Of a DNA stretch of 64,000 nt, positions 45,291 to 58,560 are shown piece by piece. Made by a program: the position numbers and the translations under genes. Every line of letters starts with the position of its first letter. Position 1 is the stretch's first letter. The stretch is from Acorus gramineus (Eukaryota > Streptophyta > Magnoliopsida > Acorales > Acoraceae). The stretch is from assembly GCA_030737835.1 (NCBI GenBank), contig CM060847.1:5236484-5300483 (forward strand), in the 5' to 3' direction. Below the pieces are notes generated by a model. The model was not told the DNA's origin. It saw only the letters and a list, made by a program, of their open reading frames with translations, and did no database searches.

Positions 45291-45878
45291 CAAACCCGAG
45301 AACAAAATAGTGACCAAACATAAATCATCTAATCTCTTCTATTATCATATAACTATTTCTATATACTGAAATAAGCTATTCACAAATCAAAAGGGGGCTA
45401 GTTTATGGTATCATCAAAAGAATGCTTATTGGTTTACATGTCCTCATCACATTGAAGTCTCTCCATAACACCTAGAATTTCAGTTTAAAAAGGGAATGTT
45501 ATTGTGCAAAAGATTGAAATGTGTAAGCCGCACGGGTCAGCGATTGGCTAGAGTCATGGGTTTGCTGCCAATTGGTCTCTTGTTCATATCGTTAAGGTTG
45601 GCCTATGTTCAAGCAGAGAGGGCTGAGTTCCCCAGTTATACTCCTTTAGAAGGATCTCTTGCATTTTAAAATTGCAAAGACATCGTCCAACAACTTTCTA
45701 GCACGAAAAATGATTCTCTGCTCTAGTAATTCCTTCTTCTGAGATCATCACATAGTTCCCAATCTGCTTCTCATTTCAATCCTCAGGTCATCTCAGGAAA
45801 ACCATAGCTTTCTCTGCTTCATTTTAATTTATTCCTACCATATCCATTGAAAATTTTATACCATGGAACTCATGAATT

Positions 45879-46127
45879 CTAGTATGTGTAAGTGGACCTA
45901 AGAAGTGGGAATTCCATGTACCAGTTACGCTTCCACGATTTAAACATATATCCCATCATAGACCATTGCTTGTCCAAATCACTAACATAGTCTGAATCCA
46001 CATATCTTCTGATATAAAAATCCCTCATCCTGTGGAAAACCAACAATGCTCTTTCCCAGGAGTCCTCATATACTAGCTCACCACAAAAACCATCAGACTG
46101 CATGTAAAATATTGGGACCGAGTGCAT
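45879..46127 (-). pseudogene. Copia-type retrotransposon pol remnant
   Basis: On the minus strand, RRYVDSDYVSDLDKQWSMMG is recognisably the YVDSDYAGDLDKRRSTTGY motif of Copia polyproteins (end of the reverse transcriptase / start of RNase H). The surrounding sequence is too decayed to align, and no LTRs were found nearby. The 82-codon frame is a leftover, not a gene. Confidence 0.6.
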
Positions 46128-46129
46128 AC

Positions 46130-49100
46130 CATTTCATACATCAAGCTACCATATCAAACAATTCTTCCACTCACATGGAAACACAAGTGACTTCTACCTA
46201 TTTTTCCTCTTCTTTGGAAAGTGAGAAAGTCAGCAACTAGGATTTTAGAATCTGAGGAACATTCGGTTCCAATACACTCTTACTGATCCGAGTTTCCATT
46301 CAAAGGCTGCTGCTTAGGTTTCCCAGAGCTCCACTCAGCACTTTTGTCAACTTCATTACAAAATTTCAAACAATGAACAGATGAATCAAGCGTGCCTACC
46401 CTGTATGTTCATAAGCCCTGAATCCTAGTAGCTCCAAACAATCAGGTGTACTTAATTTCTGAGTTTTCACACATAATTTGCACCAACTGCATCTTCTTGT
46501 AGTCATCCACCATTTTTTCCAGCATCAGCAATGGTTTGTTGTCCAAGACACTTTTACCAAGCAGATAATCACTAATTATTAGGTGAAAGTTTGTTCTTAA
46601 AAAAATTAAGACTCGTCAGATGAACCTGTGGTGATAACAAATTTTACAACTCCACTCGGTAACTTTACTAACAGTTTTTCTTTCTCAGACAAATGATGAC
46701 CAGGATAATACAAACTCAAACCACTCATAAACATGAAAAAAACATAATATCAAAATATCGCAAAGTGTTCTTTGACGTCTCATTCCATTACATTTATCAA
46801 GTGAAATACAGACATAACAATCAGGTCTTATAAATCACAATGGCAATCATATATTCAATTCAAGCACTCAAGCAGATAGAGTAATGTATGGATCGATCCA
46901 TATGAGAACATAGAATTAAGGAGGGATGTAAAGGAATGTCACATCAAAAAAAAAATACTCGAGGCAATTTGAAGGTTTGACAATATCATGTGGCCAATAA
47001 ATTTGCATCAAGAGTCACCCAGGCCAGAAACATAAATACCTATACTACCATGACCCAACTGCATTTTAATTTATTTCACTGGGCTTCAAGATAGCATAAT
47101 TAGGATATCAAATTTAGATTATCCACCTATTTCACTAGGAATAGATACTTCATTTGATCAATGAGTTAAGTGTCAATTGATATAGAAAAAATACAAATCA
47201 ACATAACTGGCTAACTGCAGATGGTTATCTATTGAACTAACTTGACAACATACCTCAAGCCATCATAATTTTTTATTCCAACCATGTCCATTACATCAAG
47301 AGAGATGAAATACAATTTAAGGCAAGAAAGGTATTCAAGAAAGTATGGCAGAAGTGGACCAATAATGTGAAGGATGGTCAACATCCACTAAATATGAAAG
47401 CCTCCTAGTAATAACATATGAGAAAAATAAAGTATAAAAGAATTAGTTTACATTGCAAATAATAATATGATGAATATGCTGACAGTTTCATTGATGAGAA
47501 AATGACCACCACAAACATACCTAGGCATATGCATCAGGAAAAGGCTACATTTAAAATCATAGATCTTGACTTCCAAGGAAATTCGGTAAGAGGGGGTGGG
47601 GGTTGTAAATTCTCTTGTCAACCACTGAGCCACGGGTCCAAGACCCGGATAACATATTAGTATCATCAAAATGGTTAGACAGAATATGAAGCTAATAATT
47701 GAAATGACAAAAACCTTAGAGAACAGCATGGAGCTATGGTTTTCTATGCTTTGAAGTCACATTCCTTGTAGTGGAAAGCAATCTTGCAACATCAGCCACA
47801 CCAAATCAATACAAAGTGTCCCAACAAGTTAGAGGTCCTTAGCAGAAGTCTAGCATTTCTGTGATCCTCATAAATACTAATTCTCCATGAAACAAAGACA
47901 CTAATAGTATGTCAAGTTCTATAAAATATAACATGAGACTTAGATGGACAAGCAGTCATCCATCTGGAAAGCAGGTAGCGAGCAGATCAGATTATTTACA
48001 GTGACAGAAAAATCAGGAAGACAGTTATACAAACTGAATAAATAAAATTAGCTTCAAATGCAACCACTCTATGGATCAAACTTATTGAGAGTGAAACAGA
48101 TTTAAGCAAATTCTTTCCATCTGGGACACCGTTACCTGAAAGTGCACATACTTCTACAAATGCCCGTGTTTATTTTTCAGGCATTACTCCCCAGTCAAAC
48201 CATACTCCCATAGTTTCCTCGGTCAAAAGATTTCAGCATGAAACTTTCTTTAGAATGAACTGAAAATCACCCTTGACCCAGAGTGATTTGGAAAGATTTA
48301 GATTTATCTCAAGTGTAAGCGAGAAGGAGACAAGCATTCTGGAAGGTAATTTTATCTCTTGCTGAATAATTTTATCAGATTCTTTTACATATGAAGATCA
48401 TCAAGAACACAATCCAATTCATGTTGGTAAAGGATTGGATACACTGTGATATAAGTTTCAACTCAATCACGCATAGCGACAAATGATGTTCAAAGAAAAT
48501 AAAAATGATGAAAAATCAACAATACCTCAGCTACTTATATCAAAAGCAGTAACAAATATGTGTGCACATCAGGCAGGCTAATAAAAGCAAGGACGCAAAA
48601 CAGTCAGATTGGGAAATGAAAGTACATGATATACACTAGGACTCCACAAAATAGACAAATTTGAAATTCAAATTGAATGGCGGGGTTTTGATTCTGCAAA
48701 GAATCAGATTTTCATGTCGTCAATTTAAAATTGCATTTCCATGAGGATTCTATATATAGACAGTATTTTGACCGGAACTCAGCAATTTATTGAGTCAAAA
48801 TTATGTAAATGAAATGAACTATATGAACAGCATTCAAACTTGACTCAGAACCAAGTACAGATTCTTCCGAGTCAGGAAAAATAATGCTCTGGGAACCTCT
48901 GAATTTTCCCATCCCAAACTATGTCAACTAACCTCTTCAGACTCCTTGTTCCTAGGAACCTTGAATGCAGCATCTGACAGGAGTCACCTGATCTACGCCG
49001 CCTGCAATTTGCTCCAAACTTCCTATAATGTGCCACTCGGACGTGTAAGAACACTGGAGCAGCCACACCAGTGGTTCACATCAATGTAAGAAAAGAAACC

Positions 49101-49290
49101 TGAAGACAGCTCAGTTACATGTCAACCAGAGGATCTTACGCATGCATGTTCATCAACAAGACCGTTCTAATTCTGCCCATCCAGAGAATCCTAAGACCCA
49201 GGTATTCTATATCTCCAATTAGAAGATGTTAAAAAGGGAACTGTAGAACCAACATGATCTTTTTCAAAAAGAAATTACGTTAGCTACAGT
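46130..49290. other. Gene-free DNA downstream of the ELM2/SANT gene
   Basis: Moderately complex sequence without long homopolymers. Parts may be 3'UTR of the minus-strand gene (an AATAAA on the minus strand at ~48784-48789 is a possible poly(A) signal) or more decayed Copia sequence. At ~47590-47660, read in reverse, GGGTCTTGGACCCGTGGC and TCAGTGGTTGACAAGAG look like an A-box-bearing SINE fragment. No protein-coding exon was recognised. Confidence 0.35.
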
Positions 49291-52200
49291 TCAAGGGATC
49301 CCAAGTAGCTCAAGAGCTCCTCTCCCCTCAGAGCAGATGGGAGATTTCCTGCCAATGGTGGTGTTGAGCTCTTCATCCACTCCTTCCTTAGGACCATTGA
49401 TGCCAGAACTAACATAATCCATATTCGTAGTTGTCATAGTAATGGTGGATGTACTAGGATGTGCTGCTGAACCTCCAGCAGGACCAGCACTTTTACGTGC
49501 CCGACGGGAAGTCCTGGAACCTGAGTTTTGGCCATTCGTGCCCCTTGCCTTCCTCTTTGGGCTAAACAGTCCAGATGCAAGGGCTTCCAGTGCTCTGGTT
49601 GTCAATGGACGGTTCCTGGTGCTCTGCCTCCGACCAATCATAGCAGATTGTTGCTCACTAGATGTGCCATTGGAAATTATTGGTGCTTGTGAATCACCCA
49701 CTGGATGACTTGTTTCCGGTTGGATAGAAGCTTCCTTTGAATTGAGGTCTTCCTGACTGTCTGCTACTTCAGCGACAAAGGGTTCACCAAAACCATAATC
49801 CGGCGGAAACTGTGGCACATTCAGGTCGATCAGAGCACGCCATTGGGGTCTGTCTTGTGATGATTCTGTCTTACAGATAGTGGATTCAGCATCAGTATTG
49901 ATGCCAAACCCATTTCCATTAATGACGCACCCGCTGTTCTCCTCCGGACTGTTTTTAGTAGAAGAAATAGTAGATCGCTTCTGCTGGGGCAGGTGTACCT
50001 CAGCAACCATGACATCACTTGCTACAGATGTTTTTGGTTGGCTTTCAGCAGAAGAGTCAATATGGCAATATGGAGCATTTTTAGAAGAATTCAACCTCCG
50101 CTTTTTTTGTGCAGGGGAGGCTAAGTACTGGGTTCTACCTGATTTGACCTTCTGGCCAAACTCGCACTTTGTGCGCTTCACCTGGTGCTTATCATCCTGA
50201 TTATCTGGGGATGTATCAACAGAATTTGGCCCATCCATCAACATCCTTTTCTTAGAAGCAGCACCTACATTGTCCAATACCTCAGATTGCAACCCCTCGT
50301 CAAACATGCATTTGCCACTGATAGATTTATTGATATCCTCTGACTCCCTTTGGTGATCCGATGATGTATCATCAGAGTCCGAGGAACTGTCTTCTGAGTC
50401 TCCACAAAACCTTGATGGTGTGTTTCTAAGAGTAGCTTCTGCAGGTAAGCTTCTGAGCTCTCTTACTTTGAAAGGTGCTTCTCCATGAACCAAACTAGTA
50501 TCTACAACAGTAAACTTCATCAATTCCGTGCTACAACTTGGAAGTTTAGGGCGGAGATAGCAGGGGCGCTGACAATCAGACTGGCCATTTTGGCTGACTT
50601 TGGTGTCCTCATCACATCCATTTTCGTTCTTGATACCACCTACTGTAGACGCTTCAACCTCTAGCTCAAGAAGCCCAGGATCTGATGCCACCTTGTTCAA
50701 GACATCACTGACAGAATCAAAGTAGTGGTTTCCCTTAACAAGTTTGGTTCTTGAGAACTTCTTGATTCCTGGGATGAGAAATACCAATGCATGCTTTGAT
50801 CCAATGTGATTCTTGGGTTGCTCACTATGCCACCCTCTTGCAAGCAGGCGAGGCCACACAGCCTCCCAGAAGAGATCATTTGACCGGGCTTTGCTTAATC
50901 TGAAATCTCCTGTTAAGAACCTAATTATATCTCCTGACGTGAGGTAAGAGCATGCTTTACCGATGGGAATCTCAGATCGGAGAGAGACAGATTGACCAGT
51001 CTTCACAGGCTCAGAAACCATCCCAGTGAGATCACTCTTCCCCTTACCAATTCCTACAGCTTCTACAAGAATTTTAATACCAACACAACTCTTGAGAGTG
51101 GAAACATAATCTTCAAATGAAACTCTTCCTTCACTGAATGACTTTGTGGCCTGCCAACAAATTCATATTTATGGATCAACACGCTGTAAGGTCCATATAG
51201 TAAACTTACAAATGTATTATTACGCTAAATGACAATGAGATCGGTACTGGGAAAAAATGATGAGCATCTAACATTAGCAATAAAGATGAAATAAATTATT
51301 GTGATAAAACAACACATCCAATGGATGGTAATTGTCCATCAAATAGTTGTAGAAACAAAGTCAATTTGAGCACCACAAAAAAAGAATCCAAGTAACTTAA
51401 GATTTGGGGTATAAATCTGAAAATGTAGATGGCATCATAAAAAAATCCCATCTACGCATTCTGAGATGCTATTTTATTTTTTCATTATCACAAGGACACA
51501 TAGAGATTGATATATTAAAGAGGCCTAAAGGACAATATAAATTGTTACCTATAAAATCTACCCACAGGACAAACACATCCAACATATTGGATCCTGGCTT
51601 TGGTAGCAAATATAACAGGGTACGGTTTTAAGAAGTGTAAGAGTCCCACTGCAAGTTGTAACTATATTCATCCAATATAAAAGTCAGGGCAATGATTGCA
51701 GAAAAATAGTGATGTCAGCACAATCTGCCACCCCCGCCACAAATCATAGGCTGTTAGTGGCATCTTGAAGAATGGTTCTCCATCCAACAATTTAAGACAC
51801 TCTCTCAACATCAGATAATTTTATCCAACGAGTCACGTGTTGGGAAAATTCAATGTGAAAAGATGGGTCACAAGCGCATTTATTTATAAAAATATATATT
51901 TAAATAAGAACAATTTCAGGGCAGTTCCCTGTATAATACAGTCCTAGTGGAATCCCTAACATCTAACAGTATCAGAATCCAATTAATATCAATATTAGCG
52001 ACCTCACTGTTGATCACATATACAAATATGTATAATAAATGGGGTCATCCTCCTAGATTTTTATGTGATAAATCTAATGTCATGATTATTGGCATAGTCA
52101 TTAAAACTTCTCAATGATATATGATCTAAAAGACTAGGGGGGAACAAGAGAAAAATTGCAAATAAATGTAAATTGATCATTTATTAGTCTTCTGCATATC

Positions 52201-53256
52201 AATTTTGTAGGAACAAAAAATTAAAAAAATACTAATAATAAATTTAAAAAAAAACTATGGTTATGGGAAAAAATGCAAATAAGATAGCAAAATTGTTTGA
52301 AATCTCCATTTACTTTAGTTGATGGCCATCAAAGAAATGAAGATTTCACTCCACATCAAATGAAAATAAAAGCACAACTGGAACAAGCAGCAAAAAAGAA
52401 AAAAAAATTGCAGAAATTTCGTTATTGGATGATCTTGCAATGCGATAAAACATACCTCCACCAGTGAATTTTGGCTCTCCTCAGATACCTGGGACATTAA
52501 ACGTGACAAGAGTTCTTGTTGCCTCCACCCAGTAAAAATTCTTTGTCCATGAATATTCTTTCTACTCCTCATCTTACGACACTCAGACCATCTACGATGC
52601 TCCTCTGACCTATAAAACTTCCCATAATAGAAAGAAAGGACATCTCCCATCTCCTTGGACTCAACAAAACTCATCACTTGAGAGAGATTTTTCCCAAAAA
52701 TGTAGAGACCCAGAAGAAAGCTCTCTTTCACACCACTGCTCCATAAGACACCAGAAGAACCTGGAAGTGGATAACAGCTTGTAGCCTTACAATCACAATG
52801 AGACTTAACATCCATCTGACTACCCATGTATCCTCTGAATTTTCTTCCAATCTCAAGCAAGTTATCAACTGGTTCAGCCTTACATACTGAAACTCCAACA
52901 TTTGAGGGCTCATGATTTGTGGTTGTAGTGCAAGATACCAAGGGGCTGAGGAATTCCGAAGGTTCAACCTTCATGTTAGAACCATCATGATGAACCCACA
53001 TGATCGGGATGGAAGAACCTATACTATTAGGATAGTCCACATTTGCTAATGTGTCATCCATACTGATTGGATGCCGGATGATTTGAAGTCGTTCTGACTC
53101 TGGTATTAGGGGTGGGATTACCACCTGATAATCCTCTCCGATGCGGGGGTTCGCCTGTGGATCTCCAAAGATGCCCGATGATTCAGGAGAACCATTTTGG
53201 TTGGCTGATGCATCCTCAATACATTCTTCACCTTGATCAACTTCAACCATCTCCAT
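49291..53256 (-). CDS. ELM2/SANT-type nuclear protein (2 coding exons, 886 aa)
   Basis: Minus-strand exons 53256-52456 (267 codons) and 51150-49291 join in phase 0 across a 1,305-bp GT-AG intron. Residues ~43-56 (YQVVIPPLIPESER) match the start of an ELM2-type motif. Residues ~171-225 (LWSSGVKESFLLGLYIFGKN, SFYYGKFYRSEEHRRW) form a SANT-like helix set. A conserved-looking block (YLTSGDIIRFLTGDFRLSK, WPRLLARGWHSEQP) opens the second part. The remainder is Ser-rich and disordered, with basic runs (KKRRLN, RRARK) likely to be nuclear signals and ALIDLNVPQFP near residue 709, a DLN-type repression-like motif. I relate it from memory to plant proteins annotated 'arginine-glutamic acid dipeptide repeats protein' (e.g. 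At2g47820). Function would be chromatin or transcriptional regulation, by inference. The ATG lies exactly after a CAG acceptor, implying a 5'UTR intron. Confidence 0.85.
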
Positions 53257-54330
53257 CTGTCAAGCAATGCAATGGAATGACCCATTAGCCAGAAGCATCT
53301 CAATCAGGTGGTTAAGCCTGAAAAGCACATCAGAAAGCTATTTTTTCCAGAAGCTGTGTGGGCATGTTACAAGGTTACCGACACAGGTAATCCTATTGCA
53401 TGCTCACACAACCTATTCAGCCAACCCCTCAAAAAAAAAAAAAAAAAAACTATTCGAACAATACAAATCACACAATTCAGATCAAATAAAACAGAGATTT
53501 CCAAACATCACAAAGGGATGATGTGTATAACAGTGGAGCATTCCCTATAGACTCAGCTGATGAGAAGTGAAAATTCCTACTTTGAAGACACAGTGAAGTA
53601 TAGTTTCCAAGTAACACCAATACAAATCAAGGAATAAAGAAACTGTACCTAAACACAGGAGTGAGGAATCAATATGTAGCACAAATAAAACAAAAAGAAA
53701 ATATTTTTTAAAATATAAAAGGATTGATTCAGCAACCCATAAAGAAAAAATAATACAAATTAATAAGAAAAGGCTTTATTTAATGAAAAAATAAAAAAGA
53801 AAACATTATTCGAAGTTTCGAACCTCTGATAAACCACCTAACAAACATGAAGAGCTCAAAAATTCGACATGATAATCTATAAAGGCTCCCTATGTGTACT
53901 TCACATTTAACAACATATATTTCCAAAAAAGAGACCCTCTTTGGGACAGATGAAACAAAACCCACCTCAGAAAACACAAAGAGAATTTCGAATCACCAAC
54001 CCCACATCGATTCAAGCAAACCCATAAACAAAAGATCAAAAACAAAAGAAACCCAAACACCACTCAACACCCAAACAGAGAATCCCCGCCCGAAACACAT
54101 TGAAACCACTAAAGTCTACATCCGAAGAACCAACCAAACGAAACCCAAAAATCCATGCTTCAAAGCATGCCAGCACAGAAACAAGAGATCAAACTGTAAA
54201 AAAAAAATCGAAAAAATTAAACAAAACCCACGTGAAATATCGATCGTTATATGCGATAAAATACCAACATCAAATACAACGACCCATGTATGGAAACATT
54301 GAAGGACAGAGAGAGAGAGAGAGAGGTCAC
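53257..54330 (-). other. 5'UTR intron of the ELM2/SANT gene
   Basis: On the minus strand the donor CTAAG|GTGACC is at 54331/54330 and the acceptor TTGACAG ends at 53257, immediately before the ATG. The interior is A-rich and non-coding, with an A20 run near 53430. Confidence 0.6.
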
Positions 54331-54463
54331 CTTAGTCGATAAAAAAAGGTCGACTTTGGGGGGAGAAGGGAGAGAGGGAAGGGAACGAGAAGAGAAAATA
54401 TGGAAAAGAAAAAATCGTGAAGAGAGAGGGAGAAGTGATTATCAAAAAATGAGTTTTGGTTTT

Positions 54464-54495
<32 letters not shown>

Positions 54496-54525
54496 TTTTT
54501 AACGAAGGTGTGTCGAGGAAAAGGA
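54331..54525 (-). other. Probable 5'UTR exon of the ELM2/SANT gene with (CT)n tract
   Basis: On the minus strand this is a pyrimidine-rich leader with a (CT)13-type microsatellite at ~54464-54491 and more CT just past the donor. Plant leaders and core promoters often carry such CT/GA tracts. The transcription start is not precisely visible. Confidence 0.55.
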
Positions 54526-54954
54526 TTTATGGTCTCTTGAGATGCGATCACGGCGTTCGTTTTATTGTCTTCTTTTTTTCTTTCTTTTTTTACGATTTTG
54601 GGATGACATGTGTAATTACGAGATTAGGGTTTGTTTTAATGTTAATCATAACCTTTTTTATTTGTTCTAAATGTGTTTCAAAATTTGTCAAATATATATA
54701 TTTATCTTGGGAAAATTGCTTATGTTATCTATTTATCTTGAAACATAAGGAAGAAGATGGAAGGTGTCTTTTTACATACATAATTCCTCACAAACAAAAA
54801 AACATATGTAATTCTTATATGATAATTAATAATGTTATATACTAATATCTAGCATCACATTTGATCCATTTATGAGGACTCATGAACATGATCCAAATGC
54901 TTTGATTAACAATAGTTATTAAATTTCAGGGAAAAATTGATACAACTCCCTGTA
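54526..54954. other. Upstream region of the ELM2/SANT gene
   Basis: T-rich, non-coding; contains the start of a GGGAAAAATTGATACAACTCC repeat near 54930. Presumed promoter, no specific box assigned. Confidence 0.35.
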
Positions 54955-55045
54955 ATATTTTTTTTGGGACCAGAGATAAACAGGCGAAAGTAGTTTTTTC
55001 AGTTTGGCCGTAAAGTCAGTTACAGGAAGTCTCTCCGATATCAAA
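54955..55045 (+). mobile_element. SINE 3'-end fragment
   Basis: GGGACCAGAGATAAACAGGC, TTGGCCGTAAAGTCAG and TCTCTCCGATATC followed by A12 parallel the 3' half of the complete SINE at 12782-12987. The promoter half is missing, so this is a 5'-truncated copy. It sits within a GGGAAAAATTGATAC-type repeat. Confidence 0.7.
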
Positions 55046-58000
55046 AAAAAAAAAACTCCCTTTAATATTCGCTTAATCAGTTTGAGTTCCTGTAAATTCC
55101 TTAAATCACTATAAGTTCCTATATTTTGCTGTAGTTAATGATTTTAGTCCCCTAATTATAAATCAGTAAAAAAAAAAGAATATTTAGTACAAGAAACAGA
55201 ATCTTTAAAAATTATATTCATCAAAATAGCTCATTTCTATGACCAAAATATCCCAGCCACTCTAAAATTTGAAGGCTTGTAAAAGAGACAATGAGAGACC
55301 AGTTAGATGAAAAGAATGATAATTTGGTAGTCTTTCATGTTTAGTTAAAGTTAATTACATATCTAGTTAGTTGGGGTATCGATAGATACTAAAACAATAA
55401 TTTTTTTAATAAGACAATGACTTGCGATGATGGTTTAAGGATTCCACAAGTACTAAAATCTATTTAGCTAAAGTTAGAGGGAGTTATTTCCATTTTTCCC
55501 TAAATCTTAATTTGTGCGTGAAAATTTGCTAATCAAATATTCAATCAGTTCAAAATCGATTTTCATTCATCAGGACCGTTCATTTGAGAGAGATACGTGT
55601 ACTTTGTGGGATGGTTTCGTGGAGGGTAATTTTGTCCATTAAATTCTAGGTTAGGTATATAACACTTATGAATGCGATCGAGACCATGCAAGCCTGCGCG
55701 AGATTTTAAAAACTCGACCGCAGGGAGTGGGATATGTTAATTCTGTGTGTTCATCTCCTCGTAATTGCGCGCTTTGTTTTGGGTAGTGGAATAAAAATAT
55801 ATCTAAAAATATGTTTCATAGTTAATAATGGGAGGGAATGACTGTGTCAAAACATGTGTGAATAAATTGTTATTAGTATTTTAGATTCTTTGAAATTATA
55901 TCATTCCACAAAATTTATTGAACTCGTATAAAACTAATTTTATGCACACTTGCTAAAACACATGATAGAGGAACTTATCACTAAATTATTTAGTTTCCTT
56001 ATTAGATATAGGAACTTAAACATTAATATGAAGAATGAAGAGATCGATTATTAAATTATATAGTTTATAGGGACTTAAACATAAAAAAAACCCTTAAAAA
56101 TATATGATAAAAAATAGAATTTTAAAAAACTCTGTAGAATTTATTTTTTAAATGACCCCATCTATAAAAAATTCATGGAGCCGCCACTGGATATAAATAT
56201 AAAAAATGTATCTCATCTAAGTGATCGAGTTTATAATTAAATTTTTAACTTGAAAAAAATATGTTATAACTAAAAAATACTCCTATACAGTGGAAAGTTT
56301 AAATGGAATATATATTGTATCATCTCATTTATCGATAACAATATTTATTTATCTAAAAAAATTATTAAAATATGAATTAAACCATATATTTCTAAAAAAT
56401 ATTTAATTAAAGACTTTGTCAAATTCGATAAGATAGATTTTATGAATATTTAACATTATCTTTTAAATTTATTGACATTAAATAGGATATAGATATGATA
56501 TTTTCTAATAAAAATATGTATTTTTTTCATTCTTGCCCCTACTAAAAAAATTAAAATTTAATAAAGATCTTTAATGTTACATAAAAAGTAACAAAATAAC
56601 AAAGTTGAAAACACATTGTTAGCATAAGGCCATCTAAAGCCCTTACTCAAACATATAATCAAATTTCACTAAAAATTTGAATAAAAATTTATTTGATATG
56701 GTGTGTCTCAAACCATTACTTTCTCTTTTACTCAAAGTTTTTTAAAATGTAGAGTTGAAGAAAAAAATAGTCATTTAAAAATTTGAGTATATATATGGGT
56801 AAATAGTTAGAGATATTTTTGGGTAATATTTACTCGAACTTATATTTGGATATACATTTACCTCCGTTCGGGTAACGGGTTAAGCGAGAATAAGAGTGGA
56901 ATAAGAATGGATAGGAAAAATGACTGTTTGTTTGCATAGTATAATTTGGTATTACTAAGCCAGTTTAAATGAGTATGAGAGAGTATAACAGTTCTAAATA
57001 ACTCATAGAATAAGCTATACTCAGTTTATCTATTTCCATAGATAAGTGGGGCCTATCTACAAATAAAAAAAAACATATCTCATCACATCAAATCACTTAT
57101 CAACACCTCTTATACATCAATAGGGCCCACATGTCAAATCAATTTTTTACACTTTATTTATATTTTATTCTTCATCAGCCAAACAACTGAACATTTATTC
57201 TTACGTTTTTCAATAAGAATAAAAAAATAAAAATAAAAAAACACAACAAAACAGAAAATCTCTTATTCATGTAAAATTGTTATCTATCCTGGCATAGTTA
57301 TCTATTCAGAGTAACTCAATTTCTCAATCCAAACAGAGCATTAGATAATAGAACTGAGGATGCTCTCATAGATAGATAAAACACGGAAAGAGATAGATGA
57401 AACTACATGTTAAATCAATTTTATAGGCATAGTTATTATATTTTTCAGTCAGCATAAATAAAAACTCAACAATTATTTTGTCCGAGAACAACTCATGTAA
57501 GTGACTTATAAATGTTCAAAATAAATAAGGAAAAATTAATATAACTCCATGAAAAGTTAATTAAATCGATTTTAGTCTTTTTAAAATTAAAAAATCGTCA
57601 GAGGTCCCTATGTTATTAGAAAAATATCATTTCAGTTCTTACTGTCATTTTAACTAATCACATGGTTAACCTTAACTACATATTAAAAATTACAAGAATG
57701 TCATCACCCCTTATTTTCAAAACATTAATATAGCACCCTATAAATTTATGAAAATAAAAAAAAATTCTTATAAAATCAGTGAATCCCCTCAGATGTCTAT
57801 CTTATTAGATAATATTTATTTTAATCCATACCGTAACAGATACTAACCAGAACTAATGTTGACCCTAACCAAATATGATAAATTACTGTAATACCCTTTC
57901 TAAATTTGCTTGATAAATTGCTATAATATATTAACCAAATTTTTAGTTGGCTTTTAAAGGATTTATTGATTTTACATAAAAAAAAAATTTATCTTTATAA

Positions 58001-58189
58001 CTTTCAAAAGAGTTATATTGAATTTTCTCTTTTTTTTTAAAACTATTAATGAGTATATGATAGAAGGAAAATTTAAAAAAAAAGACAAAGATATTTATGT
58101 CATTAAAAAAACTAAATCGATTTTTTTATATTTTATAGAGATTTATTTGAATATATTTATTAAAATAATTTAATTCAGCGACTTAAATT
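55046..58189. other. Gene-poor AT-rich DNA with repeat remnants
   Basis: 56870-57345 begins CCTCCGTTCGGGTAACGGG and ends CAATCCAAACAGAGCATTAG, the look of a decayed MITE (related interior words near 45050). 56160-56180 (GGAGCCGCCACTGG) is an isolated hAT-like end. 57520-58030 holds two diverged copies of an AACTCCATGAAAA / ATTTTAGTC-type repeat. No gene recognised. Confidence 0.4.
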
Positions 58190-58560
58190 AACTCTCCCCG
58201 GAGAAGTGTGGCGATGTGGGGACACTAGCAATACGGTTTGGATTAAATAAAATTTAACCGCCGTGAAAAACCACAGTACAGCTCACGAGGGCCACTCCAT
58301 GCAGTCGACTGCACCGAATGACGGCCCCCCGTATCATACAGAAATAACCGCTGTTTCAAGCAACCACCTAGAGGCCGCCGAGATATTTCCACGAGAAATC
58401 GAGATGCGAGAAAATGCGCGGTTGACTTGTCAACACCTTTTTAACGTTGATCTTGACCTGGAAAGACCGATTTATTACTCAATTTCAAACGTCCGATCAA
58501 GATTGGACGGTTTTGATGTGATTACAGTTTGGTGTCCGTCATTATCTTGTGGTTGATAAT
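58190..58560. other. Isolated GC-richer segment, unidentified
   Basis: About 370 bases with clearly higher GC and no homopolymers, unlike the AT-rich DNA on both sides. One 97-codon frame (58263-58556) covers most of it, but it lacks any recognisable motif and I cannot call it a gene. It ends with CGTCCGATCAAGATTGGACG, an imperfect palindrome common in plant repeats. Candidates: an exon of an unknown gene, a captured gene fragment, or part of a transposon. Confidence 0.35.

Noticed and set aside
45520..45665. Possible SINE (GCACGGGTCAGCGATTGGC, GGCTGAGTTCCCCAG)
   Set aside because: Some resemblance to pol III-type elements, but no clear B box or flanking duplication.
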